64,000 nt of DNA from positions 186,000,301 to 186,064,300 of the forward strand of contig OW386285.2 in the NCBI GenBank assembly GCA_936432065.2. Reading direction: 5' to 3'. The notes under the pieces are model-generated. The model had not been told where the DNA came from. It saw nothing but the letters and a program-made list of their open reading frames with translations, and searched no databases. The position numbers and the translations under genes are program-made. Position 1 is the first letter of the stretch, and every line of letters starts with the position of its first letter. Source of the stretch: Rutpela maculata. Taxonomy: Eukaryota; Arthropoda; Insecta; Coleoptera; Cerambycidae. This document shows positions 8,335-18,309 of the stretch, piece by piece.

Positions 8335-11048
8335 CCGCCAATATTCTTGACTAAAGATGTCGGTCTCGGATGTCTGGGGCCGGGCAGGACTATTGCCCTT
8401 TACCCCAGTACATCGCTGTAGACCGGGGACCAGCCTCGTGCAGGGCGGGCGAACTTACTTTACGTCGGCCCCACTCACAATTGTGAGCGGTGCAGACGAT
8501 TTCGGTCCACCTCCCTGGGTCCTGGCTCGTTGGACCTTGCTGGCTAAGGCCTCTTCTGGCGTTCTTCTTTCTTCGTCTTCTGTTCTTCGCCAGCTTGTTT
8601 GCCCCCCGGGGGGTAGTCATCGGTCTGTTGGGTGTTTTGGGTTTGTGGCGGGAGTGACTGCCGGTACACAAGATGCCAAGAGGCATCCTGTCATCCGGAT
8701 CATCGGTAGGGTAAGGATGAGCTGTGTAGCTCGAGGAAGGGCAGACCTAACTGCTTTGGTAGCATTTTTGGTCTGCCCGGAGCTAGGGGGACTACAGGTA
8801 CTGGACGGTTGTTTGTCCGGTACCCGCAGGGTCTTGGGTGGGTGGTTGGGTATCGTCATGTCTCTTCCGTGGGGGTGGATCGTCGGTTGGTGGTATGCTT
8901 CTCATACTCACCCGTTATCCAGGAGCTGCACCTTCGGCCGCTTGTGCCTCGGAGCATCTGCTGGGTCATAGTCAGTTGCCTCCCTGACTAGTGGGTTCCC
9001 ATGCTCCTCGGCAAGGGCGTACATCTTTCTGGCTCTCTGCTTGATGATCTCAGTGACCGGGGTGTATTCCAGGTCCCTGTAGATGTCCTCGTTGCGGATG
9101 AACCAGGGTGCATCGACTGCCGTTCTGAGGGCGACGTTCTCCACTCTCTGGATCTGATGGAGGTAGCTCTTTGCTTGGTAGCCCCAAGCTACCGAAGCGT
9201 ACGTCAGCTGAGGCCGGATGAGGGACCTGATAAGCGTGAGCTTGTTCCTCAGGTTGAGTCTGCTCTGTCTACCCGTCATCGGGTAGATTAGGGCTCTCGT
9301 CCTCCTGGCCTTCTTGACGATGGCCTCCGTGTTCAGTCTCCATGTTAGGCCTTTGTCCATGACCACGCCAAGGTAGTTGGCGGAGTCGTGCCATTGGATG
9401 TCCTCACCAAACATGGAAACTGTGGGGTTTTGTTTTCTTACCTTCTTGAAGAGTACCGCCTTGCTCTTCTCGGCGTTGACGGCTACCTTCCATCTGTTGC
9501 ACCAGTCCTCTAGGAGGGTGGCCGCCTCCTGGAGGTTTCTGGTGGCTAGCCTGGCACTCCAGGATCTGGCAGTCAGGGCTGTGTCATCGGCGTAGAGGGC
9601 CATGGAGGTCCTCTCCGTCCGGGGTAGATCGGATGTGAAGATGGAGAACAAGTGGGGGGACAGCACTGAGCCTTGGGGGACTCCTGCCTCCATTGTTCTG
9701 TACGTGGACACCTTGTCCACGATCTTCACCCTCATCTGTCTCCTGTGGAGGTACGATCTCACTAGCTTGACGAGTGCAATGGGGTAACCCATACTCATCA
9801 TTTTGGCTAGGAGACCGTCGTGCCAGACCCTGTCGAAGGCTTTGGCAACGTCCAGGAACAGCGCTGCCGTGACCTGTCGTTGGTTGAACACCTTCGTGAC
9901 CTCCTCGGTGAGGCGGAGCACTTGGAGTTCTGTGGAGTGCCCTGTCCTGAAGGCGAACTGCTCGTCTGGGAGGACTTCCAGCTCTTCTGTCTTCTCGGCT
10001 ATCCTCTTGAGTATGACTCGTTCGGCTACCTTACTCATCGCTGGGAGTAGACTGATTGGCCTGTAAGAGGAAGGAAACATTAGGTTCTTACCTGTCTTTG
10101 GGATGACTATGACGTCGGCCTTTTTCCACCTGGAAGGGAAGTGTCTCAACCTCAACATTGCGTTGATGATGTTGACCATCGCCGCTACTCCTTTCCGGGG
10201 CAGCTTCTTGAGGGCGATGTTCCCAATGCCATCACATCCTGGAGCTTTCCTGGGTTTTAGGCTCCTTAGGATCTCCTTGACCTCCTCGGGGGTGGTCGGG
10301 GGGATGTGGTCTTCATCTGGCAGGCGGTTCATCCTACGTACCCTGCGCCTCACGTCGTCCTCCCAGTCCTCGTCCTCATCATCGAGTTGGTTTTCCCTAC
10401 ACTGCAGTTCCAAGCTGTCGGCAAAAGCCTCGGCTTTTTCCTGGCGAGTGTAGACAACACCATTCTCTCCGTGGATCGGGGGCATGGGAGTCCGCCGGTT
10501 TCGCAGGGCCCGTTGGGTGGTCCAGATGCTCCTGTCCTGTGTGTCCAGGGATTCCAGGTGGCGTTGCCACCCTTCTTGTCTGTGTTCCTGAAGGGCGGCC
10601 TTGACTCTCCGGCTTAGGGTGTTGTAGTGTCTCCTGTCCTCCGGGAGTCGGGTTCTCTGGGCCCGTCTCTTGGCACTTCGTCTGTCCCGTATCAGCTGCC
10701 TGGTTTCCTCTGGGAGGTTTGCCAGGGGAGCTGGTGCTCGCCTTGTCTCCGTCTCGGTGGTACTTACCCTTAGTGCCGCCTGGATCTGGTCCTCCAGGGA
10801 GGTGATGGCCCTCTCCACGTCTGCCTCGGTTTCGAGTCTGGGAATGTGTGCGATGTTCCTCTGCAGTTCTGCACGGAACACTTCCCAGTCCGTCCTCCTT
10901 TTGATGAATGTTGTCGTGTTCTCACCATCCTTTTCTCCTAGTTCTAGGAGAATGGGGCTGTGATCGGTGGAACCATCCATCATGGCGGTGATTTCGGCTT
11001 CGAGGGGGATCTCCTTCAGCATCGCAATGTCCAGGACGTCCGGCCTCC
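8335..11048 (-). mobile_element. 5'-truncated jockey-family element (ORF2 plus 3' UTR)
   Basis: The element is flanked by CACGGGGAAGT at 8324-8334 and 11049-11059. Its 3' end is at 8335, without poly(A). The 5' end is truncated inside the endonuclease domain of ORF2, as expected of target-primed reverse transcription. The 3' UTR matches that of the 1638-3804 element in inverted orientation. Confidence 0.85.
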
Positions 11049-11064
11049 CACGGGGAAGTGTCAT
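8908..11064 (-). CDS. Jockey-family ORF2: end of endonuclease plus reverse transcriptase
   Basis: 718 residues, uninterrupted. The first five residues or so come from flanking DNA; then RPDVLDIAMLK and TDHSPILLEL are the tail of an APE-type endonuclease. RT motifs follow in order: RKAPGCDGIGNIALKK, FPSSYRPISLLPAMSK, EQFAFRTGHSTELQ, AALFLDVAKAFDRVWH (first catalytic Asp), GVPQGSVLSPHLF and MALYADDTAL (catalytic ADD). The C-terminal connection (LIRPQLTYASVAWG, IQRVENVALRTAVDAPWFIRN) is typical of jockey elements. The RT is open with its catalytic residues intact, so this is a young copy, but the missing endonuclease makes it non-functional on its own. Confidence 0.9.
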   Translation of the reverse strand: MTLPRGRPDVLDIAMLKEIPLEAEITAMMDGSTDHSPILLELGEKDGENTTTFIKRRTDWEVFRAELQRNIAHIPRLETEADVERAITSLEDQIQAALRVSTTETETRRAPAPLANLPEETRQLIRDRRSAKRRAQRTRLPEDRRHYNTLSRRVKAALQEHRQEGWQRHLESLDTQDRSIWTTQRALRNRRTPMPPIHGENGVVYTRQEKAEAFADSLELQCRENQLDDEDEDWEDDVRRRVRRMNRLPDEDHIPPTTPEEVKEILRSLKPRKAPGCDGIGNIALKKLPRKGVAAMVNIINAMLRLRHFPSRWKKADVIVIPKTGKNLMFPSSYRPISLLPAMSKVAERVILKRIAEKTEELEVLPDEQFAFRTGHSTELQVLRLTEEVTKVFNQRQVTAALFLDVAKAFDRVWHDGLLAKMMSMGYPIALVKLVRSYLHRRQMRVKIVDKVSTYRTMEAGVPQGSVLSPHLFSIFTSDLPRTERTSMALYADDTALTARSWSARLATRNLQEAATLLEDWCNRWKVAVNAEKSKAVLFKKVRKQNPTVSMFGEDIQWHDSANYLGVVMDKGLTWRLNTEAIVKKARRTRALIYPMTGRQSRLNLRNKLTLIRSLIRPQLTYASVAWGYQAKSYLHQIQRVENVALRTAVDAPWFIRNEDIYRDLEYTPVTEIIKQRARKMYALAEEHGNPLVREATDYDPADAPRHKRPKVQLLDNG

Positions 11065-12031
11065 CGGCGATGATATTTAAAATAAAGGGTCGGACCAATG
11101 GGAATGCTCGAAAAGAGCATTCACAGTGGGTGGAGCCTAGTCGGGCTGCGTCGATATGTATTTAAATCGACACTTTTGCAAATTGTAGTCAGTTACTCCC
11201 GAGCCTTCATCGACGACACTTCGCCTCAAGAATTATTAAAACTTAAATTGTGTTTTCCTTTGTCCTAGTGATATTTACCTACCCTGTTGGAAGCAACGTA
11301 ATTGTTCTTTCAACGATATTATTCCTTTCGTCTAGAATAACATAATAGTTATCTAGACAATTTAAATTTCCTAGTACCTATATATAAATCATGAGTGATC
11401 ACGACAGTTCAGAATTCACAAATTATGAAGATGAACACCAAACGAAAGACAGTGCTGGGGACCAATCAGGTCATGCTGGCGTGCCTTTAATGTCTGGTAC
11501 GTTGGGCCCCACACTGTCATCTGTTACCAGAGGCCTCCCCGAGTCAATTTCATTTCAAGAGGGGCAACAGTGGACTTTTAGTGATGGGGGTGTGCAGGTG
11601 CAGCCTGGCTTGTCCTCCATGTTGGGCGCGTTGCACCCCATCCTGCCAACGACGCCTAAAACCACGAACTCACTCAGGCCCATAGAAGAAAGCAGTGTCT
11701 CGTACAGAGATGGGGGGCCACAGGCATGCCCTGGCGCGTCCTCTATGTTGGGCGCGTCGCACCCCATCCTGCCATCCCAAGGTTATGGTAGCTTACCAGG
11801 AACGGCGTCACGTCCGACGCCTTCGACGTTGGAGCCTCCCGACTCTCCATTAGATCCAAGGCCACCGGCGTTCATGGTGGAGGAGTTGGCCTTAACAATC
11901 GCAGATATGCAGTCGGCGATGCAGAGGTTGTTACTGGCACACAGCCAAGATCAAATTGAACTTCCCCAAAACTCGTGCACGACAACCATCGGAAATCGAA
12001 ACGCAAATGAAGGTGGTATTCGACGAGGACA
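11059..12031 (+). mobile_element. Second LTR-leader-gag copy, head to tail with the first
   Basis: From TGTCATCGG at 11059 the sequence repeats 1504-1637 and then 3805-4654 with few changes. It covers the whole LTR, leader and first part of gag, and homology stops at about 12031. A plain 3' LTR would end before gag, so one LTR is shared by two elements in tandem, or a second copy was joined here. Confidence 0.8.
11159..11195 (+). promoter_or_regulatory. Intact LTR core promoter: TATA-like box and TCAGT initiator
   Basis: TATTTAAAT (11159-11167) lies 32 bases before the A of TCAGT (11189-11193), normal spacing for a TATA plus arthropod initiator. In the first LTR the same site was split by the jockey insertion. 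Assignment rests on motif and spacing only. Confidence 0.5.
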
Positions 12032-12044
12032 ATATCCAGTATAA
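11391..12044 (+). pseudogene. gag: Gypsy-like gag N-terminal part, frame intact
   Basis: 217 residues, starting MSDHDSSEFTNYEDEH and reading without a shift through both ~40-residue repeats (SDGG...SSMLGA-HPILP). It shows the original frame that is broken in the copy at 4014. Homology to gag ends near 12031; the last few residues and the stop come from other DNA. The capsid core and zinc knuckle are missing. Confidence 0.75.
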
Positions 12045-12240
12045 ATATGTGTTCGTCGGACGGAGGTTTAAATGGTCAGAAGTTATTGCAGCGAAAGGAT
12101 CTCTAAAACTTTAAAAATTTGTAAAATGTAAATTAATATTTTTTATGAACTGAATTTTGTGCAGAGCGACAGAATGAATGAATTAATGATTTTCAAAAAT
12201 GATTTTACCCAGTTTTAACTTGTAATAAAAAGGCACTTTG
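12045..12240. other. No gene seen between gypsy gag and copia fragment
   Basis: AT-rich sequence without supported ORF or repeat. It holds the junction between the truncated gag copy and the truncated copia-like element. Confidence 0.4.
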
Positions 12241-12860
12241 ACAACACCACATCCGTGACACTTAAAAGGAAACTCACTTTTCTTGTTTTCATTCTGATTT
12301 TTGTTCCATTTCTTATTCCACTTTTTCTTGTGGCCTAATAACGCTGCATCACTGTTGCTACTTTCTGCTTGAGCTTTTTCTTGTCTTGACTCTTCCATGA
12401 GTAACTTGTTTTTCACAAAATCTAGTGTTACTTTTTATTCTTCTTGGCAGAACATGATGTCAATAATCGTTGTGACTGCTTGATACGTTTCAGGCATGGA
12501 TGAAAGCGAATTCTGTGAGAAAAAGATTTAAAGATGTGCCCTCATTAAACTTCAAACGTCTAAGCTTCTTTTGCAGTTGTACTTGTGTTGAAATTCTTTT
12601 TCTGGTACGTGGAGCTGAGAGCTTCCATAATTTCTTTTGCTGAAGACTTTGATTTTACCATTTCCAACAGAGTATCAGACAAACACTGCACTATTATGTT
12701 TCTAGCTTTTACGTCGGACTTTTTAAGCTTTGCAAGTTGGTCAGCATTCGCGGGTGGATCAGTTTCTAGAACTTCTGAAACTCCTGCTTGTTCCAATATA
12801 AATTTTACACGAAATTGCTAATTTGAAAAGCCCGTGCCATCAAATGGTTTTACGTTCACT
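12240..12860 (-). pseudogene. Copia-like gag fragment with stops
   Basis: Pieces in order: VKPFDGTGFSN with a stop where copia Gag has a Trp; a helical block with ARNIIVQCLSDTLLEMV and AKEIMEALSSTYQKKN; MPETYQAV and IDIMFCQEE with a stop; KVTLDFVKNKLLMEESRQEK; and the start of a CCHC knuckle (FKCHGCG) that then runs into unrelated residues. This is the UBN2-type Gag of copia elements, which coats element RNA. Start codon lost, at least two stops, C-terminal end missing. Confidence 0.75.
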
Positions 12861-12999
12861 ATTTGATTGTTTGAAATACCGTCCATGTTTACAGCCGAAA
12901 ACTCGACACACAGCGACCGGCAACCAGCACCTAAGTTTATCTTCGATTTCTTCATGTTTTACAACTTCCCGTTCCCACCAAACTAGTTTAAAATGCACC

Positions 13000-13269
13000 T
13001 GGGCCCATAATCTATGGGATTCAGCATAGTAGTACAAATAACTAATTCGAATTTCGGGTAAAACAACAAATAACGTTTTATTGAACACAAAAACAATGTA
13101 CAGACATAACTTCAGACATTACACTTCAACTTCTACTTATACGCTAGCGCCAACTATGAGACATATTACAAAGTTAATATATTGAGGTATTACAGTATTA
13201 AAGTAAACATTATGCAACCAGTAATATTATCATAACGTAGGTATTACTACAGAAATGTGTACATCAACA
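13000..13269 (-). repeat. Copia-like LTR and primer binding site
   Basis: About 250 bases, TGTTGA at the outer edge (13269). The inner edge lies just before ATTATGGGCCCAGG. The exact inner end is uncertain because no clear CA terminus is visible. No second LTR was found in the window. Confidence 0.55.
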
Positions 13270-13282
13270 TAAAATTCACAGA

Positions 13283-15360
13283 CTACTGTTCGCCAAAGTT
13301 TGGGCTATACGGATAAAGTAAACTAATATGAAACTTTCCCCTTATATAATTTCCTATTGTGTGATATAGTTCATATGTGTGGTCGTTAATAACCTTGCTA
13401 ATTTCAAATAGCCTTTCATATGGATACATGAGTTTGGCATATTTTTTGAATTTTATACTTGTATATCTTAAACATTTAACTATAACCAAATCTCCCAATT
13501 TAAATTTGACATTTTTCATTATTCTCCCTTTTTACTACTTTATATAACGTGCTGCAGTTTGGTTAATGTGTTCTAAATTAATATTTGATTCTTGTATCCA
13601 AGGTCTATCAGGATGTTGTCCCAACCTGATAGTTACAGACGATATTTGTGTTACGGCACTTGGTATATTATTTACAGTATGTGTAGTGGCGGGCTGGGCA
13701 TAGGGAGTAAGAATTGCAACATCGCGTGTGCCAGCTGGTCGAAATGAAATAACTGAAAACTGGAATGCTTCTGTGATCTAGCACCTTTAATCTATGCCGC
13801 CGACGGGCGAGTTTGCTGTTGCAGCATTGTCATATCTCTCAAGCTACGTGAATGTACATGCCCAATCGGCAATTACACGCACTGTAGATAATTTTCAATT
13901 GTCGGTACATGTTTGTTCCAATCTTTATGACTTTCTCTCGTTGCAATAGGCAATAATCTAATTAGTTCTTGTATATATCGTTCGTCTAAATTGACTTGTG
14001 CGTGCCTAATTGTTTATATACTACTGTTACCTGTTTATTTTTCCAATATTTTACAAATCTTTCATTGTTGCATTTTCTGCAAGAATTTTTTTAGGTAAAC
14101 CTACATTCTCTATGTATTTATTTAATAATGCAATAGTTGTCTTCGTGTTACATTTTTTTGTAGGATGTCTTAACAAATTTTGAAAATAAATCTACAATTA
14201 CTAAAATAATTTTAAAACTATCTCTCGTTTTAATTAAATTACTTACATAATCAATAGCCACAAGTTCAAGTTTTCCTTTTGTGGTGTATTGTGATTTTTG
14301 TAATTTTTATATTTTGCAAGTGTACATTCGTGACAGTTTAATATTTGTTTCATCAGGTTGATGTCTTTGTGTGTGTAGAAGTTTTCTCTGTAAGTATGCC
14401 AAGTTTTACGTGCACCTATGTGTCTATATCTAATGTGTAATTTATAATTATCCTTGCAAGTGTTTCTTGTAATACATATTATTCTTCATTCAATATTGTT
14501 TTAATAATGTATCCATCCTTTATTGTATAACCTTTGTATGTATGTGTCTTTTGTTTGTAGAATGTTGTATAAGATTGTATATAAGAAGAACGTCTATAAG
14601 ATTGTCTTGACTGTGTAATATATGAAAGGAACGAATGATTTCTTTGAAAGTTATCTGCTGAATACCCAAAATAATATTTTATAACAATGATGTAAGCAGA
14701 AATACAAGATATTTATTTTTTAAGTATTTATGTAGGTGAAAATAAATTTAATGCATCTATGAATGTTCTTGGTTTTACATCGTCTACTTGTCTGTTTCTC
14801 GTTAACGCGTCTGCTCTAATGTTTTCTGTAGGAGTATTCTTATATGAGTAGTGACAATCTGTGTATGCGATTGTTTGTGAATCTATTAGTATTTAGGAAA
14901 CATAGTGCTGAGTGATCCGTTTCAAGTGTAAAATGTTCTGATGTATGGAAAAATCTACATTTACTCAAACTAGAGACTATAGCAAGCATTTCAATTTCCC
15001 CAATTGAGTACCTTCTTTCATACGGTTTTAAAATCCTTGAAACAAAACATATAGGAACTTTTGTACCTGACTGGATCTGAGATAATTCCCCTGATATAGG
15101 ACTATGTAAAAATAAATTTTTATGAAAATTATTCTTTAGATCGCCAAAAGCTTCTTGCCTGTCTGTCCATTCCTATTTGTTATTTTTCCTTAGAATTTCT
15201 ATCAATGGTACTTCTAACTCTGATAATTGAGGTACAAATTTTTTATAATAATTTAAAATTCCCAGAAAACCTCTTAACATTTTTAAATTCATTGGTCTTG
15301 GATAATTTTTTATTTCATCAACTCGTTCCTGACAGTAGTATGTAAATGGGAAAGATGCTG
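13283..15360 (-). pseudogene. Decayed gypsy pol: RT thumb, RNase H, integrase, C-terminal domain
   Basis: Read from 15360 downwards: VDEIKNYPRP and LRGFLGILNYYKKFVPQLSE (RT thumb, about 15310-15200). RNase H words follow (PICFVSRILKPYERRYS, FTLETDHSALCFLN, about 15080-14890). Integrase core words are LVAIDYVSN, ILVIVDLFSKFV and NKYIENVGLPKKILAEN (about 14280-14080). The integrase C-terminus KFKLGDLVIV...YPYERLFEIS...GKFHISLLYPY is at 13519-13283. Many frameshifts and stops. The family is shared with 34.0-35.5 kb and with the plus-strand fragments at 35.5 and 40.8 kb. It is truncated downstream by the copia LTR. Confidence 0.75.
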
Positions 15361-15785
15361 GAGCTGGAGCAGTCGGAGCGGAGTTTGAACACCAATGTTC
15401 AAACGTGGATGGCCTGTCTAATTAAAACTACTGTTCTCACGACAGCAGCTGGTAACAACATTCAACCAATCAAAACCTATGTATACAGATATGCAGGAGG
15501 TAATTAATTCAATATGATTATTAAAGCATGACGACAGATGAGTCATACTAGGCAGATGGACACATATGCAGGCGGTAATTAATTCAATATGATTATTAAA
15601 GCATGACGACAGATGAGTCATACTAGACAGATGGACAGATATGCAGGTGTTAATTAATTCAATATGATTATTAAAGCGTGACGGCAGCTGACACTGGTGA
15701 AAGGTCAATGAACTGTCTGGGAACTAATTAAAACTACTGTTCTCACGATAACATCTGGCGAACAGCTGGCATAGACCGTTATATG
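15361..15785 (+). repeat. Left terminal inverted repeat of the Maverick, with 75-bp tandem units
   Basis: From GAGCTGGAGCAGTCGGAGC it matches the reverse complement of 33690-34028. Inside are three units starting TAATTAATTCAATATGATTA at 15501, 15576 and 15651, an exact period of 75. The right copy holds two, so unit number differs between the ends. The inner edge is near TGGCATAGACCGTTAT. Frames reading through it are not genes. Confidence 0.85.
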
Positions 15786-16780
15786 ATGACTGGAATCGAA
15801 CCCACATGCAAAGCATTGAACTCATAACGTTTATTTAATATTCCTAAATGGATTAATTGAAAAAATTATATTCAACATCAATATTTCCATCGCCCTGTAT
15901 ATAACAAAAGTTTAACACAAAATTATTTTTAGAATATTTTTAAGCCCCCCTGTATACTACTATTTAAATTAAAACCAAAGTGAATACTGAAATAAATGCG
16001 GCTCGAATAACCTGAGAAGAGTATTATCTGTCCAAAGCATAAATTACTTCTTAACCATTGTTTAAAAATAAAATGCATACAGGCACTAGCTTATTGCGAA
16101 ACGCCTCAATTCAATTTAATTAGAAATGACTGGCTAGTTGGTATGATACCAGTACCATTGAAATTTATGCACACACACAATTTAATTAGGTTATCAGTAC
16201 GTCTCAGTATTAATTTTTATCAGACTGGCGAAAAACTTACTGGTTTTAAAATAGGGAGACAATGCAGGTTATTACATATTATAACTAACCAGCCTATTAT
16301 AGCAACAGCATCTGAAAGGTTGAATTATTTCATTATTCATCATACATGTTTATGCCTTTCAGTTACTAAACGACTCAATACATAATAAACATTTGTCATT
16401 AAGCGAACTAATGAATTTACTGGACTTTTGTTAAAACGGGGGTATTATATGAATGAGTTATTCAGTTTTCGATAGAACTCACAAAAATTATCTGCGTTAA
16501 TATACGAGGTACATAGTTATTAACTTCTCGCTTCGCTAAAAAATGTCTCGAAATCAGGTATAGGACTTTTAGAACTTGAACTATTTCAACTTGCACAAAT
16601 ATTAATAAAAAAAATCTTGTAGACTAGGAATAAAAACAATATATTTGGTTACTAATGTTTATTAAGATTTACATATATTATTTTTATAATTTACTATTTT
16701 TAACTAGAAATATTTTACATTTTACATTTTCATCTCAGATACAAGGGCATTAACAGTAAAATATCAATATTTACAAAAAC
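15786..16780. other. Maverick interior, no gene recognised
   Basis: AT-rich, with only short unsupported frames. At 15790-15803 the minus strand reads GGGTTCGATTCCAG, like a tRNA T-arm, without the rest of a tRNA. Confidence 0.4.
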
Positions 16781-17134
16781 TTAAATGGTATTGCACACAA
16801 TACAAAAACGTGTTAGACAGTATGTAAAAAGTGGGAAATTGCAGGCGCGGCACAATAAGGCTCTGTTTTCCAATTCCAAGGCATAGTCTGTTATGTGTTG
16901 AGATATCTGAGAACTTTCGATGTTTGTGTTAAAGTTCCCAACCATATCAAAAAAACAACTCATACACAATGTTTTTGCTTCATCCTCAACTAAAGCAATG
17001 CTGAAATAATTCCGAATTAGACATACGTATTCGTGGGCCCAGTTCTGCACAAACTGCAAACTATTAACTTCATGCTTCTTCTCTATTATTGATTCACTGT
17101 CTAGTTCTAGTTCTTCAGGAAGAGTATAAATCAT
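16781..17134 (-). CDS. Unknown Maverick-borne ORF, Cys-rich C-terminus
   Basis: 117 residues, not recognised. The first half is acidic and helical. The last 25 residues hold CRACNFPLFTYC and FCIVC, a possible zinc-binding cluster. It lies between the left inverted repeat and the plus-strand ORF at 17401, divergent from it. It may be an accessory gene of the element or chance; no homologue is claimed. Confidence 0.35.
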   Translation of the reverse strand: MIYTLPEELELDSESIIEKKHEVNSLQFVQNWAHEYVCLIRNYFSIALVEDEAKTLCMSCFFDMVGNFNTNIESSQISQHITDYALELENRALLCRACNFPLFTYCLTRFCIVCNTI

Positions 17135-17264
17135 ATTTACCTTCTTACTCAGAAAGACTCAGAGCAAAATTGCATATGCTTTATATACCGTTTAAAGATA
17201 TAATAATCTTAGGTGGGGTGGATATTTCCATAGCAACAGATGTTGATGGGAAAACAAGTCCAAA

Positions 17265-17372
17265 CAAGTCTAGATATGTTTAAACTTGTAAAATATGGTA
17301 AGAGGTCATAGAACTATTTCAAGGCATAACCACCAGATGGCAATTAGTGGTGGGGGTAATGGAATATATAAC
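17265..17372 (+). promoter_or_regulatory. Putative Maverick promoter region: palindromic box and GGTGGGGG/TATA box
   Basis: An imperfect palindrome with ACAAGT...ACTTGT arms around CTAGATATGTTTAA lies at 17264-17289. It recurs at 26118-26143 and in longer form at 33632-33672. Downstream, AGTGGTGGGGG followed by ATATATAAC (17346-17372) stands about 30 bases before the ATG at 17401. The same GTGGTGGGGG plus TATATAA pair lies ahead of the minus-strand ATG at 33514. This points to a shared promoter type inside the element. Confidence 0.45.
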
Positions 17373-17400
17373 TCACGATCTAAGAGTATTAGTCTTCAAA

Positions 17401-18064
17401 ATGTCTGCGTACTTCAGTTTCACCGAAAATATGCCTCAACAATACACAGCAAGTGTAGTTGAACAATACACGCCATCAAGTGAATTGAAAGATAATATTC
17501 CAAAAGTGATTGGTGGACATCAATATAAGTTAAATAAATCAGCATGCAAATTTGTATTGGTGGAACTTTCATACAAGTTTAGATATGCTCCCTTTGTAAA
17601 GCTGTTAGAAAATAAAGGCGATCAAGTGATTTTCGATGAAGCCGATTGGAAGAGGTTTCTATCTCATCAAGGAATAATAATGAATTACCTGTATTACAAT
17701 GAAAAAACGGACGCAATACATGAGAATAACTTCCATAAATTTCGAACAGTTCTCAGATGCTCTAGTAATAAAAATTTCAAAGGAAAATAATTACATATAC
17801 ATGGGGTATGAATCGATGTGTTGTTTATTTGAAATACAGCCGCTAGTGAAGTATAGACTGAAAATGATTAAAAACCAACAATTTGTAAATTACTTCAAGG
17901 TTCTACAAGATGGACTGCAAAACCAAAGTGGAAATGTTTTTGAAAATGCTCTAAATATACTTAAAGGCAATCCAAACAGCGAAAACGTCTGCATGATTCT
18001 GGAATTAATTTATATGTACCCAGATGTCTTTGAAAAAGAGTGCAATGAAAAAAGTAACATTTAA
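17401..18064 (+). pseudogene. Unknown Maverick-borne gene, one frameshift
   Basis: From MSAYFSFTENMPQQY the frame runs to about 17760, where it shifts; the overlapping frame continues to 18064 (through YMGYESMCCLFEIQPLVKYRL and VCMILELIYMYPDVFEKE). About 220 residues in all, mostly helical, no membrane segment and no recognised motif. The start is chosen for its position about 30 bases after the GGTGGGGG/TATA box. It lies opposite to the integrase gene that follows. The product is unknown. Confidence 0.5.
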
Positions 18065-18309
18065 CGAAAAAAATAATCAAGTTCATCATCTTATAACATA
18101 GAGCTATGCATACAATTCATCTAGAAAAATATATTGGGAATTTATGGTGGTGGACAGACTGCGCTTTCACAGAAGAATCAAAGAAACCTCATATATACTT
18201 AACCCTATTTTAGATAAAAATCATAGATGTAAAATATTTGATGAAAGATTTGAAATAAAAAACATATAATAAATGGAATTTGTTTTATTTAAGTTTAGTA
18301 CATACAAAT

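Larger units (their letters stand above)
1504..11058 (+). mobile_element. Gypsy-like LTR element lacking RT, with two nested jockey insertions
   Basis: The 5' LTR begins TGTCATCGGCG at 1504. The same sequence starts at 11059 directly after a purine-rich CACGGGGAAG tract, which is the expected polypurine tract/3' LTR junction. Between them lie gag (4014-5526), protease plus integrase start (5418-6353), integrase (to about 6733) and the integrase C-terminus with a long extension (to 8175). No reverse transcriptase or RNase H is present. Jockey-family elements interrupt the 5' LTR (1638-3804) and the polypurine tract/LTR junction (8335-11048). Without these insertions the element is about 4.7 kb. 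Confidence 0.8.
12240..13269 (-). mobile_element. Copia-like element, 5' LTR plus truncated gag
   Basis: Read on the minus strand: an LTR starting TGTTGATGTACACA at 13269 with AATAAA near its end (about 13080), then ATTATGGGCCCAGG (about 13001-13014). That matches the copia-type primer binding site, complementary to an internal segment of initiator tRNA-Met. A gag fragment follows to about 12240, where homology stops inside the zinc knuckle. Protease, integrase and RT are absent. Confidence 0.75.

Noticed and set aside
8617..8859. Frames in the jockey 3' UTR copies on both strands
   Set aside because: They lie in the non-coding tail shared by both copies, with frame not conserved between them.
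12840..13088. Minus-strand frame of 82 residues starting MFNKTLFVVLPEIR
   Set aside because: It reads through the copia LTR end and primer binding site; the gag frame is different.
15418..15708. Repeated frame with SCFNNHIELI units, and the similar one at 33757-33972
   Set aside because: These are translations of the 75-bp units in the Maverick inverted repeats; both are explained by the repeat.
15501..15710. CRISPR-like array because of regular 75-bp spacing
   Set aside because: The units are whole repeats without unique spacers, in a eukaryotic element end.
15790..15803. GGGTTCGATTCCAG on the minus strand as a tRNA
   Set aside because: Only a T-arm-like word; no acceptor stem, D arm or anticodon arm could be paired.
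16143..16385. 80-residue plus-strand frame in the Maverick left part
   Set aside because: No recognised feature and no promoter-like box ahead; treated as chance.
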